In this document: positions 1-8,340 of the stretch, piece after piece | How the letters are laid out: each line of letters starts with the position of its first letter | Numbering within the stretch: the first letter of the stretch is position 1 | DNA from: Mycobacteriaceae bacterium | GTDB lineage: Bacteria; Actinomycetota; Actinomycetes; Mycobacteriales; Mycobacteriaceae | Assembly: GCA_028726465.1 (NCBI GenBank) | Contig: JAQYQB010000004.1 | Coordinates: 1-64,000 of the forward strand | Direction: 5' to 3' | DNA length: 64,000 nt | Notes under the pieces: generated by a model | Databases searched by the model: none | What the model saw: the letters and a program-made list of their open reading frames with translations, nothing else | Told to the model about the DNA's origin: nothing | Made by a program: the position numbers and the translations under genes

Positions 1-672
1 CTTCGCGGCGGCGTCGGCGGGGGAGTAGTGCTCCTCCGGGGCGATGGTGGAACCGCCGGCGGTGCGGATGAAGTGGATGTACTCGTCAGCTTCGCCGTCG
101 TCGTTGACGTGGGCGAGGCCGCGGAAATCGCCCGCGATGCCCACCGGCCAGTACAGCGGCGTCGGCTGCAGCTGGATCTCGTTGACGATCTCATCGACCA
201 GCTCCAGCGGCTCCCGGCCCACGCGGTCCCACTTGTTGATCACGGTGATGATCGGCAGACCGCGGGCCTTACACACGCGGAACAGCTTGAGGGTCTGCGG
301 CTCGAGGCCCTTGGCAGCGTCGATCAGCATGACGGCCGCGTCCACCGCGGTCAGCACGCGGTAGGTGTCCTCCGAGAAGTCCGCGTGGCCCGGGGTGTCG
401 ACCAGGTTGATCATGTACGGCTCGCCCTCGTGGCCCTCGGGCGCGTACTCGAACTGCAGGGCCGACGAGGCCACGGAGATGCCGCGGTCTTTTTCCATGT
501 CCATCCAGTCGGAGACGGTGGACTTGCGGCCGGCCTTGCCGTGCACCGCACCTGCCTCGTTGATGATGTGGGCGTGCAGCGCCAAAGCCTCGGTCAGCGT
601 GGACTTACCGGCGTCCGGGTGGGCGATAACGGCGAAGGTGCGGCGGCGGTTGGCTTCAGCGGCAATACTCAT
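1..672 (-). CDS. prfC: Peptide chain release factor 3, N-terminal part (runs off the window)
   Basis: RF3 is the GTPase that recycles RF1/RF2 from the ribosome after termination. The reading frame is open from the ATG at 672 to base 1, giving 224 residues, less than half of the usual ~530-residue protein; the rest lies outside the window. The G1 loop AHPDAGKST is at residues 17-25, followed by the DTPGHADF G3 motif and the NKWD G4 motif, all typical of the RF3/EF-G GTPase fold. The stretch [12 protein letters not shown] is the RF3 switch I region and separates it from EF-G and LepA. There is no Shine-Dalgarno; a TAAACT box lies 7 nt before the ATG, so the mRNA is probably leaderless. Confidence 0.93.
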   Translation of the reverse strand, partial: MSIAAEANRRRTFAVIAHPDAGKSTLTEALALHAHIINEAGAVHGKAGRKSTVSDWMDMEKDRGISVASSALQFEYAPEGHEGEPYMINLVDTPGHADFSEDTYRVLTAVDAAVMLIDAAKGLEPQTLKLFRVCKARGLPIITVINKWDRVGREPLELVDEIVNEIQLQPTPLYWPVGIAGDFRGLAHVNDDGEADEYIHFIRTAGGSTIAPEEHYSPADAAAK

Positions 673-679
673 GGCGCAT

Positions 680-685
680 AGTTTA
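680..685 (-). promoter_or_regulatory. Candidate -10 box of prfC (leaderless start)
   Basis: TAAACT reads on the minus strand and ends 7 nt before the prfC ATG. No ribosome binding site lies between, so transcription probably starts at or next to the start codon. Confidence 0.5.
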
Positions 686-720
686 CTTCCCAGTAGTAGG
701 GACGTTTAATCGCACGGGGC

Positions 721-1521
721 CTAGTCGAGGTGCAGCCTATTTCCCAGGGCATCAAACAAAGCGCTGATTTCGGCGTCGGAGACCTTCTTCTGGCGGCCCG
801 GCCGCTGGTGGTTGTTGTAGTACTCGCCCGGCGTGAAGTGGATACCCGGCGTGCCGGTCAGGTAAAACGCTAGGTTGTGGGCACCGTCCTCGGCCGAGCC
901 GAAGTGCCGGCCCAGCCGCCCGGTGTAGGCCTTGGACAGGCGGGCGTTGGAGGTGCGCGAGAAATTCGTGGCCAGCACGCCGGGGTGGAAGGCCACGGAA
1001 TTCAGCCCTTGCTCGTGCAGGTAGCGGGTCAGCAGGATGCTGCCCAGCTTCGCGTTGCCGTAGGCGCGCTCCGAACTGAAGCCGCGGAAGGTGTTCGGGT
1101 CCTCGGGGTCGAACTTGGCGAGCAGGACGTTGGCGATCGAGGCGGTCTGCACCACCGGCGCGCTACCGAGCTGCTCGCGCAGCAAGGTAGTTAGCAGGAA
1201 CGGGGCCACCACGTTGACCTGCCAGGTGCGCTCGAAGCCGTCCGCCGTGGTCAGCGGTCCGTCGAAGATGCCGCCGGCGTTGTTGGCCAGACCGGCCAGC
1301 GGGCCGAACTCGGCCAGCTTGTCCGCTAGCTCGCGGACCTCGCGGAGGGACTCGAAATCCGCGACCAAGTGCGGGGCGTCGAGGTCCGCGGCGACGCGCG
1401 CGGTTTTCTCCGGGTTGCGGCCGACCACGACGATGCGATCGTCGGGGCGGGTGCGGTGGATGAGGCGGGCAGCGGCGGCTCCGACGCCATCGGAGGCGCC
1501 GGTGATGACGAAGGTTTTCAT
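721..1521 (-). CDS. Short-chain dehydrogenase/reductase
   Basis: A 266-residue classical-type SDR, an NAD(P)(H)-dependent oxidoreductase of unknown substrate. The cofactor loop TGASDGVG is at residues 7-14, NNAGG follows, a serine stands in QTASIAN, and the catalytic YxxxK is in AYGNAK. The layout resembles the retinol-dehydrogenase-like SDRs common in actinobacteria. The ATG at 1521 is chosen because a TAGTCT -10 box lies 6 nt upstream and there is no Shine-Dalgarno, again suggesting a leaderless message. It stands between prfC and pth, all on the minus strand, but has its own promoter box. The substrate cannot be inferred. Confidence 0.85.
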   Translation of the reverse strand: MKTFVITGASDGVGAAAARLIHRTRPDDRIVVVGRNPEKTARVAADLDAPHLVADFESLREVRELADKLAEFGPLAGLANNAGGIFDGPLTTADGFERTWQVNVVAPFLLTTLLREQLGSAPVVQTASIANVLLAKFDPEDPNTFRGFSSERAYGNAKLGSILLTRYLHEQGLNSVAFHPGVLATNFSRTSNARLSKAYTGRLGRHFGSAEDGAHNLAFYLTGTPGIHFTPGEYYNNHQRPGRQKKVSDAEISALFDALGNRLHLD

Positions 1522-1527
1522 ATCTTT

Positions 1528-1533
1528 AGACTA
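1528..1533 (-). promoter_or_regulatory. Candidate -10 box of the SDR gene (leaderless start)
   Basis: TAGTCT on the minus strand, separated by 6 nt from the ATG at 1521; no Shine-Dalgarno in the gap. Confidence 0.45.
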
Positions 1534-1568
1534 GCGCGGCCGCCGCCCGGGATCCGGCGCTTTCGCGC

Positions 1569-2246
1569 TTAGCGGGAGTGGATAGTATTCTGCGCGGCCG
1601 CCAGGCCCTTGTCCACGATGAGCCGGGCGCCCTCAGCAGCGGTGCTAATCGCCGTATCCAGCCCGCGGCTGGCATCCACCGGGCCCAGGACATAGTCGGG
1701 AATGGACGAGCCCTTCGGCGGGCGGCCGATGCCGATGCGCACCCGCAGGTAGTCCCGCGTGCCCAGGTGCTCGGTCAGGGATTTCAGGCCGTTGTGCCCG
1801 TTCTCATTGCCGCCCTGCTTGAGCCGTACCTTGTGGGCGGGTAGGTCGAGCTCGTCGTGAATGACAATAATGCGCTCCGGCGGCACGCCTAGGCGCCGTG
1901 CCAGCTCGCCGACCGGCTCGCCGCTTAAGTTCATAAAGTTTTGCGGGCGCACGGCCAGTACCGGCGTGCCGTCGATGTCCAAGGAGGCGGCGTCGGCCGC
2001 CAGCCCGCGCACCGGCTGGACCAGCCCGCCGGTAGCCGCCAGCAGGTCATCTATAGCCATGAAACCGACGTTGTGCCGCGTCGCCGCGTATTTGGGGCCC
2101 GGGTTGCCCAGGCCGACGATGAGCCACTCGGCGCGCAGGTCCTCCGGCGCGGGCGCGGTGTGCGCAGAGCCCGACGACGCGGACCGGGCAGAACCGTGTG
2201 CGGAAGACTTCCGGAAGGGGCTTAAGAGTTTATCTAAAAAAGACAC
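1569..2246 (-). CDS. pth: Peptidyl-tRNA hydrolase (paralog with N-terminal extension)
   Basis: Cleaves the ester bond of peptidyl-tRNA released from stalled ribosomes. Of its 225 residues, the Pth domain starts near residue 41 with WLIVGLGNPGPKY, followed by the catalytic histidine (His58 in TRHNVG). IVIHDELDLP and the GGNENGHNGLKS segment carry the conserved Asp and Asn residues. The first ~40 residues are a Ser/Ala/His-rich tail not found in short Pth proteins. The start is a GTG at 2246. A second pth lies at 6726-7283, so the genome carries two, as I recall for C. glutamicum. It is divergent from the flavoprotein gene at 2278, with 31 bp between the start codons. Confidence 0.93.
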   Translation of the reverse strand: MSFLDKLLSPFRKSSAHGSARSASSGSAHTAPAPEDLRAEWLIVGLGNPGPKYAATRHNVGFMAIDDLLAATGGLVQPVRGLAADAASLDIDGTPVLAVRPQNFMNLSGEPVGELARRLGVPPERIIVIHDELDLPAHKVRLKQGGNENGHNGLKSLTEHLGTRDYLRVRIGIGRPPKGSSIPDYVLGPVDASRGLDTAISTAAEGARLIVDKGLAAAQNTIHSR

Positions 2247-2277
2247 GCTTTTAGTCTGGCATATATCCTTCTAAGGC

Positions 2278-3273
2278 ATGACAGCTAGCACGGTCCTAGA
2301 CGAACTCACCTGCCCCGTCCTGCCGGCGCCTATGGCCGGCGGGCCTACCACCCCGGCGCTGGTAGCGGCGGCCGCGAAGGCCGGCTCGCTGGGCACGCTA
2401 GCGTGGGGCACGGCCAGCCGTGAGCAGGCAGAAGCGCAGCTCGAGCAGCTGCTGGACACCGGCACCACCCGCTGGGCGGTTAACCTCTTCCATCCCCAAC
2501 AGCCGCTGCGCGAGCAGGAGCGCCAGGCCGCCTTGGCAGTGGCGGCGGCCGAAGGGGTGGAGCTGGCCGCCGCGGACTACAGCTTCGGTTGGGACGCCAA
2601 GCTCGACCTCGCCTTGGGCGTGTCCACCCCGCCGCGGGTGGTCTGGGCGATGTTCGGCCCCTTCAGCGGCGCGGAGATCGCGCGCATCCACGGCCGCGGG
2701 GCGGAGGCCTGGGTGACCGTGACCAACCCGGCCGAGGCACACGCCGCCGCGGAGGCGGGGGCCGACGTGTTGTGCGTGCAGGGACCCGACGCCGGCGGGC
2801 ACCGCGGTATCTGGGACGAATACGCCGAGCCGGACCAGCGCGCGCTGCCGGATCTGGTGCGCGCCTGCCAGGTGGGCTTGCCGCTGCTGGCCGCGGGCGG
2901 CCTGCGCACCGCGGAGGACGTCGCCCGGGTGCTTGGCCTGCCGGGGGTGGCGGCCGCGGTCTGTGGCTCCGCCTTCCTCCTAGCCGATGAGGCGGGGACG
3001 AGCCCGGCCAACCGGGAAATGCTTTCCAAGGGCGGGCCGACCGTCTCCACCCGGGCTTTCAGCGGTCGGGTGGCCCGGGGCCTGGCGACGGAGTACACCG
3101 CCCAGCACCCGGATGCCCCTGCCATCTACCCCCATCTCAACCAGATTCTGCGATCGCGGCGCGCGGCGGGGGATAAGGCGGTGGCATACTGCCTCGTCGG
3201 CGAACCGGCCACTGGGCTGGGCGGGGGTAGGGTGGAAGACATCCTCCGCCGTCTTAACCAACAGGCGAACTAG
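2278..3273 (+). CDS. Nitronate monooxygenase-like FMN protein (2-nitropropane dioxygenase family)
   Basis: A 331-residue TIM-barrel flavoprotein. The N-terminal PVLPAPMAGG and the GPDAGGHRG loop are family signatures for FMN binding and carry the histidine usually taken as catalytic. LLAAGGLRTAEDV and the following GVAAAVCGSAFLL form the phosphate-binding end of the barrel. Members oxidise alkyl nitronates such as propionate-3-nitronate, but several have other roles, so the substrate is open. The ATG at 2278 has AAGG very close to it and no clear Shine-Dalgarno. It is transcribed away from the neighbouring pth and towards gapB, 66 bp downstream. Confidence 0.85.
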   Translation: MTASTVLDELTCPVLPAPMAGGPTTPALVAAAAKAGSLGTLAWGTASREQAEAQLEQLLDTGTTRWAVNLFHPQQPLREQERQAALAVAAAEGVELAAADYSFGWDAKLDLALGVSTPPRVVWAMFGPFSGAEIARIHGRGAEAWVTVTNPAEAHAAAEAGADVLCVQGPDAGGHRGIWDEYAEPDQRALPDLVRACQVGLPLLAAGGLRTAEDVARVLGLPGVAAAVCGSAFLLADEAGTSPANREMLSKGGPTVSTRAFSGRVARGLATEYTAQHPDAPAIYPHLNQILRSRRAAGDKAVAYCLVGEPATGLGGGRVEDILRRLNQQAN

Positions 3274-3339
3274 AACGCGATAAACTTTTTGGTTGAGAAT
3301 TGGTTGTACACCCATCGGACCGTGAAAAGGATTGATTTC

Positions 3340-4800
3340 GTGACCGCGAACTCGCACGTGTGGCAAGAAAACTGGAATGAGCGCCTCGAAAAGGCGCAGG
3401 AGATGCTGCCGCTAATCCACCAGCTTCACCGCAAAAACAACGTCGTCACCACGATCTTCGGCCGCCCGCTGGTGGGCGTCACCGACATCGACATCATTAA
3501 GAGCCACCGCTACGCCCGCCGCATCGCGGAGCGCGAGCTGTCCACCTTCGAGACCCTGCCGATCATCCAGGCACTGACCGAGATGAACCTGGGTTCTGCC
3601 TCCGTCGACGTGGGGCGCCTGGTCATCGGCTACGAAGAGGAAAAGGACAACTACAACAGCCTGCGCGACTACCTCGAGCAGGAGCTGGTTGAGGTCGTCG
3701 GCGCCGGCGTCAACAAGGAATGCACCGACGTCGTGCTCTACGGCTTCGGCCGCATCGGCCGCCTGCTGGCCCGTATCCTGATCGCCCGCGAGGCCGCTTA
3801 CGGCGGCGTGCGCCTGCGCGCCATCGTCGTGCGCAAGAAGGGCGACGGCGACATCCTCAAGCGCGCCTCCCTGCTGCGCCGCGACTCCGTCCACGGCGCC
3901 TTCAACGGCTCCATCTCCGTGGATGAGGAAAACGAGGTCATCTGGGCCAACGGCACCAAGATCAAGGTCATCTACGCCTCCGACCCGGCCACCATCGACT
4001 ACACTCAGTACGGCATCAAGGACGCCATCCTGGTCGACAACACCGGCGCGTGGCGCAACCGCGAGGGCCTGTCCCAGCACTTGGAGGCCCCGGGCATCGC
4101 CCGCGTGCTGCTGACCGCCCCGGGCAAGGGCGACATCAAGAACATCGTCTACGGCATCAACGACGGCGACATCGCTGAGGACGACAACATCCTGTCCGCG
4201 GCTTCCTGTACCACCAACGGCATCACCCCGGTCCTGCAGGTCATCAACGAGCGCTACGGCGTGGTCCACGGCCACGTCGAGACCGCCCACTCGTTCACCA
4301 ACGACCAGAACCTCATCGACAACTACCACAAGGGCGACCGCCGTGGCCGCGCCGCCGGCCTGAACATGGTCCTGACCGAGACCGGCGCCGCTAAGGCCGT
4401 GGCCAAGGCCGTCCCGGACTTCGAGGGCAAGCTGACCGGCAACGCCATCCGCGTTCCCACCCCGGACGTGTCCATGGCCGTGTTGAACCTGGAGCTGGAG
4501 CGCGAGGTGGAGCGCGACGAGGTCAACAACTTCCTGCGCGACGTCTCGCTGCGCTCCCACCTGCGCCAGCAGATCAGCTACATCGCCTCCCCGGAGGTTG
4601 TCTCCTCCGACTTCGTCGGCTCCACCCACGCCGGCATCGTCGACGGCCTGGCCACCATCGCCAGCGGCAAGCACCTGGTGCTCTACGTCTGGTACGACAA
4701 CGAGTTCGGCTACTCTAACCAGGTCATCCGCATCGTCGAGCGCCTGGCCAACGCCCGCCCGAAGGTCCTGCCTAGCCGCATCCACGCCTCGCAGCTCTAA
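3340..4800 (+). CDS. gapB: Glyceraldehyde-3-phosphate dehydrogenase, long GapB type
   Basis: Interconverts glyceraldehyde 3-phosphate and 1,3-bisphosphoglycerate. At 486 residues it has about 130 extra N-terminal residues compared with classical GapA; the long corynebacterial GapB is described as serving gluconeogenesis. The Rossmann motif YGFGRIGR follows the extension. The active-site SAASCTTNG puts the catalytic cysteine at residue 290, and DNEFGYSNQ closes the catalytic domain. The GTG at 3340 is preferred over upstream in-frame starts because AAAAGG lies 9 nt before it and the protein then begins with the Trp/Asn-rich segment typical of the family. A hairpin and a strong terminator follow. 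Coenzyme preference cannot be read with certainty. Confidence 0.92.
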   Translation: MTANSHVWQENWNERLEKAQEMLPLIHQLHRKNNVVTTIFGRPLVGVTDIDIIKSHRYARRIAERELSTFETLPIIQALTEMNLGSASVDVGRLVIGYEEEKDNYNSLRDYLEQELVEVVGAGVNKECTDVVLYGFGRIGRLLARILIAREAAYGGVRLRAIVVRKKGDGDILKRASLLRRDSVHGAFNGSISVDEENEVIWANGTKIKVIYASDPATIDYTQYGIKDAILVDNTGAWRNREGLSQHLEAPGIARVLLTAPGKGDIKNIVYGINDGDIAEDDNILSAASCTTNGITPVLQVINERYGVVHGHVETAHSFTNDQNLIDNYHKGDRRGRAAGLNMVLTETGAAKAVAKAVPDFEGKLTGNAIRVPTPDVSMAVLNLELEREVERDEVNNFLRDVSLRSHLRQQISYIASPEVVSSDFVGSTHAGIVDGLATIASGKHLVLYVWYDNEFGYSNQVIRIVERLANARPKVLPSRIHASQL

Positions 4801-4809
4801 GGTTCTCAG

Positions 4810-4852
4810 GCCCCAGCGCGCAGCGCGGTGTTAACCACCTAAGCGCTGGGGC
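4810..4852 (+). repeat. Inverted repeat downstream of gapB
   Basis: Perfect 10-bp arms GCCCCAGCGC (4810-4819) and GCGCTGGGGC (4843-4852) with a 23-nt loop. It has no good T tract of its own, so it may only protect the gapB 3' end ahead of the terminator at 4872-4918. Confidence 0.5.
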
Positions 4853-4871
4853 CGGCTTTGGGCAGCCGGAC

Positions 4872-4918
4872 AAAAATTCCCCCGCCAGCTGGATTGTTCC
4901 ACCTGGCGGGGGATTTTT
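4872..4918. terminator. Bidirectional terminator between gapB and ppk2
   Basis: Stem CCCCCGCCAG (4879-4888) pairs with CTGGCGGGGG (4903-4912), flanked by an A run on the left and a T run on the right. It can serve gapB on the plus strand and ppk2 on the minus strand. Confidence 0.85.
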
Positions 4919-4965
4919 GGGATTTCGGCTAAGCGACTGGCGCCGCTTAGCTCGAAGAGCAGGGA

Positions 4966-5835
4966 CTAGTTCTTCTTGTCCTTCTTTTTCTTCTTATCCT
5001 GCTTGCCGCGCTCGAGGTTGGCGGCCACGTCGGGGACGTACTTGAATTCCTCGCGGGCCGGGCGCTCGTATTCCTCTCCGTCGGAGGCCGGGCGCTGCGG
5101 GATTTCCGGCATCTCGCGCTCGATCTTCTGGTAGGGGATGGAGCTGAGCAGGTGCGAGATGACGTTGATGCGCGAGCGCTTCTTGTCCTCCGACTCGACG
5201 GTGTACCACGGCGCGGTGGGGGTGTCGGTGTGGATGAACATCGCGTCCTTGGCGCGCGAGTAGTCCTCCCAGCGGGTGATGGACTGCAGGTCCATCGGCG
5301 AGAGCTTCCAGCGGCGCAGCGGATCGTTGCGGCGGGACTCGAAGCGGGCGATCTGCTCTTCGTCGGAGACGGAGAACCAGTACTTGCGCAGCATAATGCC
5401 GTCCTCGACGAGCATCTGCTCGAAGATCGGGGCCTGGTGCAGGAAGCGGACGTATTCCTGTTCCGTGCAAAAGCCCATGACGCGCTCGACGCCGGCGCGG
5501 TTGTACCAGGAGCGGTCGAAGATGACGATCTCGCCCGCGGTGGGCAGCTTCTCGATATAGCGCTGGAAGTACCACTGGCCGCGCTCCCGGGAGGTCGGGG
5601 CGGGAAGTGCCTCCACGCGGCAGGAGCGCGGGTTGAGGTACTGGGTGATCCGCTTGATCGCCGAGCCCTTGCCGGCGGCGTCGCGGCCTTCCATGATGAT
5701 GACCACACGGGCGCCGGTCTCGACGACCCACTGCTGCATGTCGACCAGCTCGGCCTGCAGGCGCTTGAGCTCGTCCTCGTAGGCCTTCTTGTTCAGCTTC
5801 GGCGGCTTGGTGGTCTTCGTGTCTTTCTTGCTCAT
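4966..5835 (-). CDS. ppk2: Polyphosphate kinase 2
   Basis: PPK2 transfers phosphate between polyphosphate and nucleoside diphosphates (in C. glutamicum, mainly polyP-driven or polyP-forming reactions with GDP/ADP). The 289-residue protein has the Walker A EGRDAAGKGSA near residues 49-59, the Walker B region IVIFDRSWYNRAGVE, and the lid stretch with NPRSCRVEALP. Length and the lack of an internal duplication fit a single-domain class I PPK2. The C-terminus is Lys/Asp-rich. No Shine-Dalgarno is present; a TACGAT box 6 nt before the ATG suggests a leaderless transcript. An exopolyphosphatase (ppx) is encoded at 35088 in the same window. Confidence 0.93.
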   Translation of the reverse strand: MSKKDTKTTKPPKLNKKAYEDELKRLQAELVDMQQWVVETGARVVIIMEGRDAAGKGSAIKRITQYLNPRSCRVEALPAPTSRERGQWYFQRYIEKLPTAGEIVIFDRSWYNRAGVERVMGFCTEQEYVRFLHQAPIFEQMLVEDGIMLRKYWFSVSDEEQIARFESRRNDPLRRWKLSPMDLQSITRWEDYSRAKDAMFIHTDTPTAPWYTVESEDKKRSRINVISHLLSSIPYQKIEREMPEIPQRPASDGEEYERPAREEFKYVPDVAANLERGKQDKKKKKDKKN

Positions 5836-5841
5836 AATTCA

Positions 5842-5847
5842 ATCGTA
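5842..5847 (-). promoter_or_regulatory. Candidate -10 box of ppk2 (leaderless start)
   Basis: TACGAT on the minus strand, 6 nt before the ppk2 ATG at 5835, without an intervening ribosome binding site. Confidence 0.45.
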
Positions 5848-5888
5848 GCCGCCGGGAGGCCGTGGGGAAAACCCATCAAAGATGAATA

Positions 5889-6719
5889 TTAATCGGCGAA
5901 GACCGTGGTGTTTTCGATGTGGCCGAGGCCCTCAATCGCCACGCGCACGGTGTCGCCGTGGCCCAAGAACTGCTGCGGGTCGCGGGCGAAGCCGACGCCC
6001 TCCGGGGTGCCGGTGACGATGACGTCGCCGGGGTTGAGCGGGTAGAGGTGCGAGCAGAAGGAGACGAGCTCGGCGACCGGGAAAATCAGGTCGTCGGTGT
6101 TGTCGTCCTGGCGGGTCTCACCGTTGACCGTGGTGGTCAGCCGGGCGCCGGAACCCGGCGACCACTCATCCGCGGTGGTGAGCCACGGCCCGAAGCCGGA
6201 GCTGCGGTAGAAGGACTTGCCGGCGTGGAACTGCGTGGTCTGGCGTTGGAAATCGCGCAGGGTGTAGTCGTTCATGATGGCGTAGCCGGCCACGTGCGAC
6301 AGCGCGCGGCTGCGATCGATGCGGTGCGCGCGGGTGCCGATGACCGCGGCGAGTTCGCCCTCGTAGTCGAGCTTGCTCTGCGCGTAGCCGGGGATGGACA
6401 CGTCGCTGAAAGGCCCGGTGAGGGCGTCGGCGAATTTCACGAAGAGCGTGGGCTGGTCCGGCGCCTGCCGGCCCATCTCCCGGATGTGGCGGGCGTAGTT
6501 GAGGCCGACGCAGATGATCTTCTCGGGCTGCGGGATGACCGGGGCTAGATCCTCGTGGTCGAAGACGATGGGCTCGCCGGAGAGCTGGGCAGCCTTGCGC
6601 CAGTCGCCGCTGCGCAGGAGGGCGCCCACGTCCTCGTGGTCGAGCTCCACGCCGGTGTAGTCGCTGTCCACGCGGACGGTGGTCGTGCCGTACTGGGTCC
6701 TCAGGGTAGCTAGCCTCAT
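5889..6719 (-). CDS. Fumarylacetoacetate hydrolase family protein
   Basis: A 276-residue FAH-fold protein; relatives hydrolyse or decarboxylate acylpyruvates and 2-hydroxyhepta-2,4-diene-1,7-dioate type compounds. KIICVGLNYARHIREMG is the entry motif of the domain; the metal-binding acidic residues lie in KLDYEGELAAVIG (E-x-E) and in the IMNDYTLRDFQ stretch; GDVIVTGTPEGVGFARDP is the conserved C-terminal loop. It starts 6 nt after the pth stop codon, so it is probably co-transcribed with pth and may be translationally coupled, since no Shine-Dalgarno is visible. The neighbours give no substrate clue. Confidence 0.88.
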   Translation of the reverse strand: MRLATLRTQYGTTTVRVDSDYTGVELDHEDVGALLRSGDWRKAAQLSGEPIVFDHEDLAPVIPQPEKIICVGLNYARHIREMGRQAPDQPTLFVKFADALTGPFSDVSIPGYAQSKLDYEGELAAVIGTRAHRIDRSRALSHVAGYAIMNDYTLRDFQRQTTQFHAGKSFYRSSGFGPWLTTADEWSPGSGARLTTTVNGETRQDDNTDDLIFPVAELVSFCSHLYPLNPGDVIVTGTPEGVGFARDPQQFLGHGDTVRVAIEGLGHIENTTVFAD

Positions 6720-6725
6720 AAAAGG

Positions 6726-7283
6726 TTATGTTAACGTGCGCAGCATCTCATCTACGGCATCGGCTGCGATGATCGGCACGTCCGCAGCCTCCTTCTTGGA
6801 AAACCGCGCCAGTACGAAGCTGGCCGGGTCCATGCGCCCGGGCGGGCGGCCGATGCCCACCGACAGGCGCTGGTAATCCTTCGTACCCAGGGACTTCGTG
6901 ACCGAACGCAGACCGTTGTGGCCGTGGTCCCCGCCGCCCAGGCGCAGCCGTACGGCGCCGAAGTCCTGCTCCAGCTCGTCGTGAATAATAACGATGTCCG
7001 CCGGCTGAACGGAGAAATAATTCGCCAGCGCCTTGACCGCCCCGCCGGAGGTGTTCATGAACGTGCGGGGCTGGGCCAGGATGATACGCCGGGCGCCCAG
7101 GCGTCCCGGGGCGAGCTCGGCGATCTCCGCGTTGGTCTTCCGGTTGAGGCTTAGGCTGGCGGCCTGCGGCGTGGCCCGGCTGGCGAGCTCCGCGATGACC
7201 TCGTGGCCGATGTTGTGCCGGGTGCTGGTATATTTCGGACCCGGGTTGCCCAGGCCGACGATTAGCAGGGGAGCGTCACTCAT
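6726..7283 (-). CDS. pth: Peptidyl-tRNA hydrolase
   Basis: The shorter of two Pth proteins in the window, 185 residues, the usual bacterial size. LIVGLGNPGPKY leads to the catalytic His23 (STRHNIG); IVIIHDELEQDFG and GGGDHGHNGLRS carry the conserved Asp and Asn. It lies next to rplY, the order also found in M. tuberculosis. An in-frame ATG 9 nt upstream (7292) is possible. The ATG at 7283 is favoured because the domain begins directly after it and a CACAAT box lies 7 nt before it, which would make the message leaderless. A terminator hairpin separates it from rplY. Confidence 0.93.
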   Translation of the reverse strand: MSDAPLLIVGLGNPGPKYTSTRHNIGHEVIAELASRATPQAASLSLNRKTNAEIAELAPGRLGARRIILAQPRTFMNTSGGAVKALANYFSVQPADIVIIHDELEQDFGAVRLRLGGGDHGHNGLRSVTKSLGTKDYQRLSVGIGRPPGRMDPASFVLARFSKKEAADVPIIAADAVDEMLRTLT

Positions 7284-7301
7284 GCCCACCATTGTGGCAC
7301 A

Positions 7302-7350
7302 GGCATAAAGAAAGGCGGGCCGCCCCACGCACGTGGCGTGGAGGGCCCGC
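7302..7350 (-). terminator. Terminator downstream of rplY
   Basis: On the minus strand GCGGGCC...GGCCCGC arms (7344-7350 and 7315-7321) enclose a second stem CCACGC/GCGTGG, followed by a T-rich tail. It lies between the rplY stop and the pth start, so pth needs its own promoter. Confidence 0.7.
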
Positions 7351-7377
7351 AGTAAGTCCCTAGCGAGGGGAGAGTGA

Positions 7378-8031
7378 TTACTCCTCGTCCTCGGAGGAGG
7401 ACTCGCCCTCGTCGACGGACTCGGCACCAGCGTCGGCGCCGCCTTCCTCAGCAGCCTCGGCGGCCTCCTCGAGCTCGGTGTCAACCTCCGGCTCGGAGAT
7501 GGAGACGATGACGGTGTCGTCGTCGGCGACCAGGGTGGAGCCTTCCGGCATGGTCAGGTCGGCAGCGGTGACGACGGTGCCGTCCTCGGCGCCCTCGATG
7601 GAAACGACGATCTCTTCCGGAATGTTGAGTACGTCGGCCTCGATCATGATGACGTCGGCGTCCTGCAGGTACATCATGCCCGGAGCCGGCTCGCCCTCGA
7701 CGGTGACCGGAACCTCGACCTCGACCTTCTCGCCGCGCTTAATGGACAGCAGGTCGATGTGGTCAACGTCCAGGGTCAGCACGTTCTGGTCGACGTGCTT
7801 AACCATGGTCAGGTGCTGCTGGCCGTCGATCTCCAGCTCGAGAACGGCGTTGACGCCGTGGTAACGCAGCAGGGTCTGGATTTCCAGCAGGCCAGCGGCG
7901 AAGTGGATCGGCTCGGTGTTGGAGCCGTAGATCACGCCGGGGATCTTCCACTCGCGGCGCAGGCGGCGAGCAGCACCCTTACCGAACTCGGTACGGGCTT
8001 CGGCCTTGATGACAGGGCGTTCGTTAGCCAT
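7378..8031 (-). CDS. rplY: 50S ribosomal protein L25 (CTC family)
   Basis: L25 binds 5S rRNA in the large subunit. The 217 residues contain the N-terminal 5S-binding domain (about 1-95, with GKGAARRLRR and IPGVIYG) and the C-terminal beta domain typical of the longer CTC/TL5 form (about 96-185). A very acidic Glu/Asp/Ala tail ends the protein. The ATG at 8031 is set by AAGGAG 7 nt upstream, and the protein begins MANERPV; a longer frame exists but would bypass this site. A long structured leader precedes it (8032-8160). Confidence 0.94.
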   Translation of the reverse strand: MANERPVIKAEARTEFGKGAARRLRREWKIPGVIYGSNTEPIHFAAGLLEIQTLLRYHGVNAVLELEIDGQQHLTMVKHVDQNVLTLDVDHIDLLSIKRGEKVEVEVPVTVEGEPAPGMMYLQDADVIMIEADVLNIPEEIVVSIEGAEDGTVVTAADLTMPEGSTLVADDDTVIVSISEPEVDTELEEAAEAAEEGGADAGAESVDEGESSSEDEE

Positions 8032-8336
8032 TGTTTCTCCTTGTGAGTCGAATGTAGGTCGAAATAAAGTACACACGGCAAGGACTTGGCGTATAAATAC
8101 GACTAAAGCCTGCCGATGGACGTCTTGGTCGAGTCACATCGCAGGCTTAAATAAGTGAAGCTTGGAATGTAGTTTTATCAATCGCGTCGATAACGGCCAA
8201 CACCACGCGCGTGGTTAGTCAGCCCTCGCCGAGACAGATAGAAATCTAGCACGCGCGGCCCCGGCGACGCAATTTCCGTGCCCCGGGGAGCATGGTGCCT
8301 CGAGACACCATATACGCCTAGGAGTGCTGGTCACTC
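8032..8336 (-). other. Intergenic region upstream of rplY with a leader stem-loop
   Basis: A 305-bp gap without a gene. On the minus strand a stem pairs 8106-8113 plus 8115-8118 with 8137-8148 (arms AAGCCTGC and GATG, one bulged base), about 75 nt before the rplY start. Further out, TTGGCC and TAAAAC stand 17 bp apart as a weak promoter candidate. The stem-loop could be a leader controlling L25 synthesis; this is inference from its position. Confidence 0.4.
8292..8311. repeat. Near-perfect 20-bp palindrome
   Basis: ATGGTGCCTCGAGACACCAT reads as a palindrome with a single mismatched pair. It sits 26 bp beyond the stop of the broken YkvI-like gene. It could be an operator-like site or an extra hairpin; nothing else supports either. 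Confidence 0.35.
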
Positions 8337-8340
8337 CTAG
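8318..8340 (-). terminator. Hairpin at the end of the YkvI-like gene
   Basis: Perfect 9-bp arms CTAGGAGTG (8318-8326) and CACTCCTAG (8332-8340) with a 5-nt loop; the arm overlaps the stop codon. There is no long T tract, so terminator function is likely but not certain. Confidence 0.5.

Noticed and set aside
3412..4785. 457-codon open frame on the minus strand opposite gapB
   Set aside because: It lies wholly inside gapB, has a low-complexity Val/Asp/Gly composition and comes from G+C-rich codon bias.
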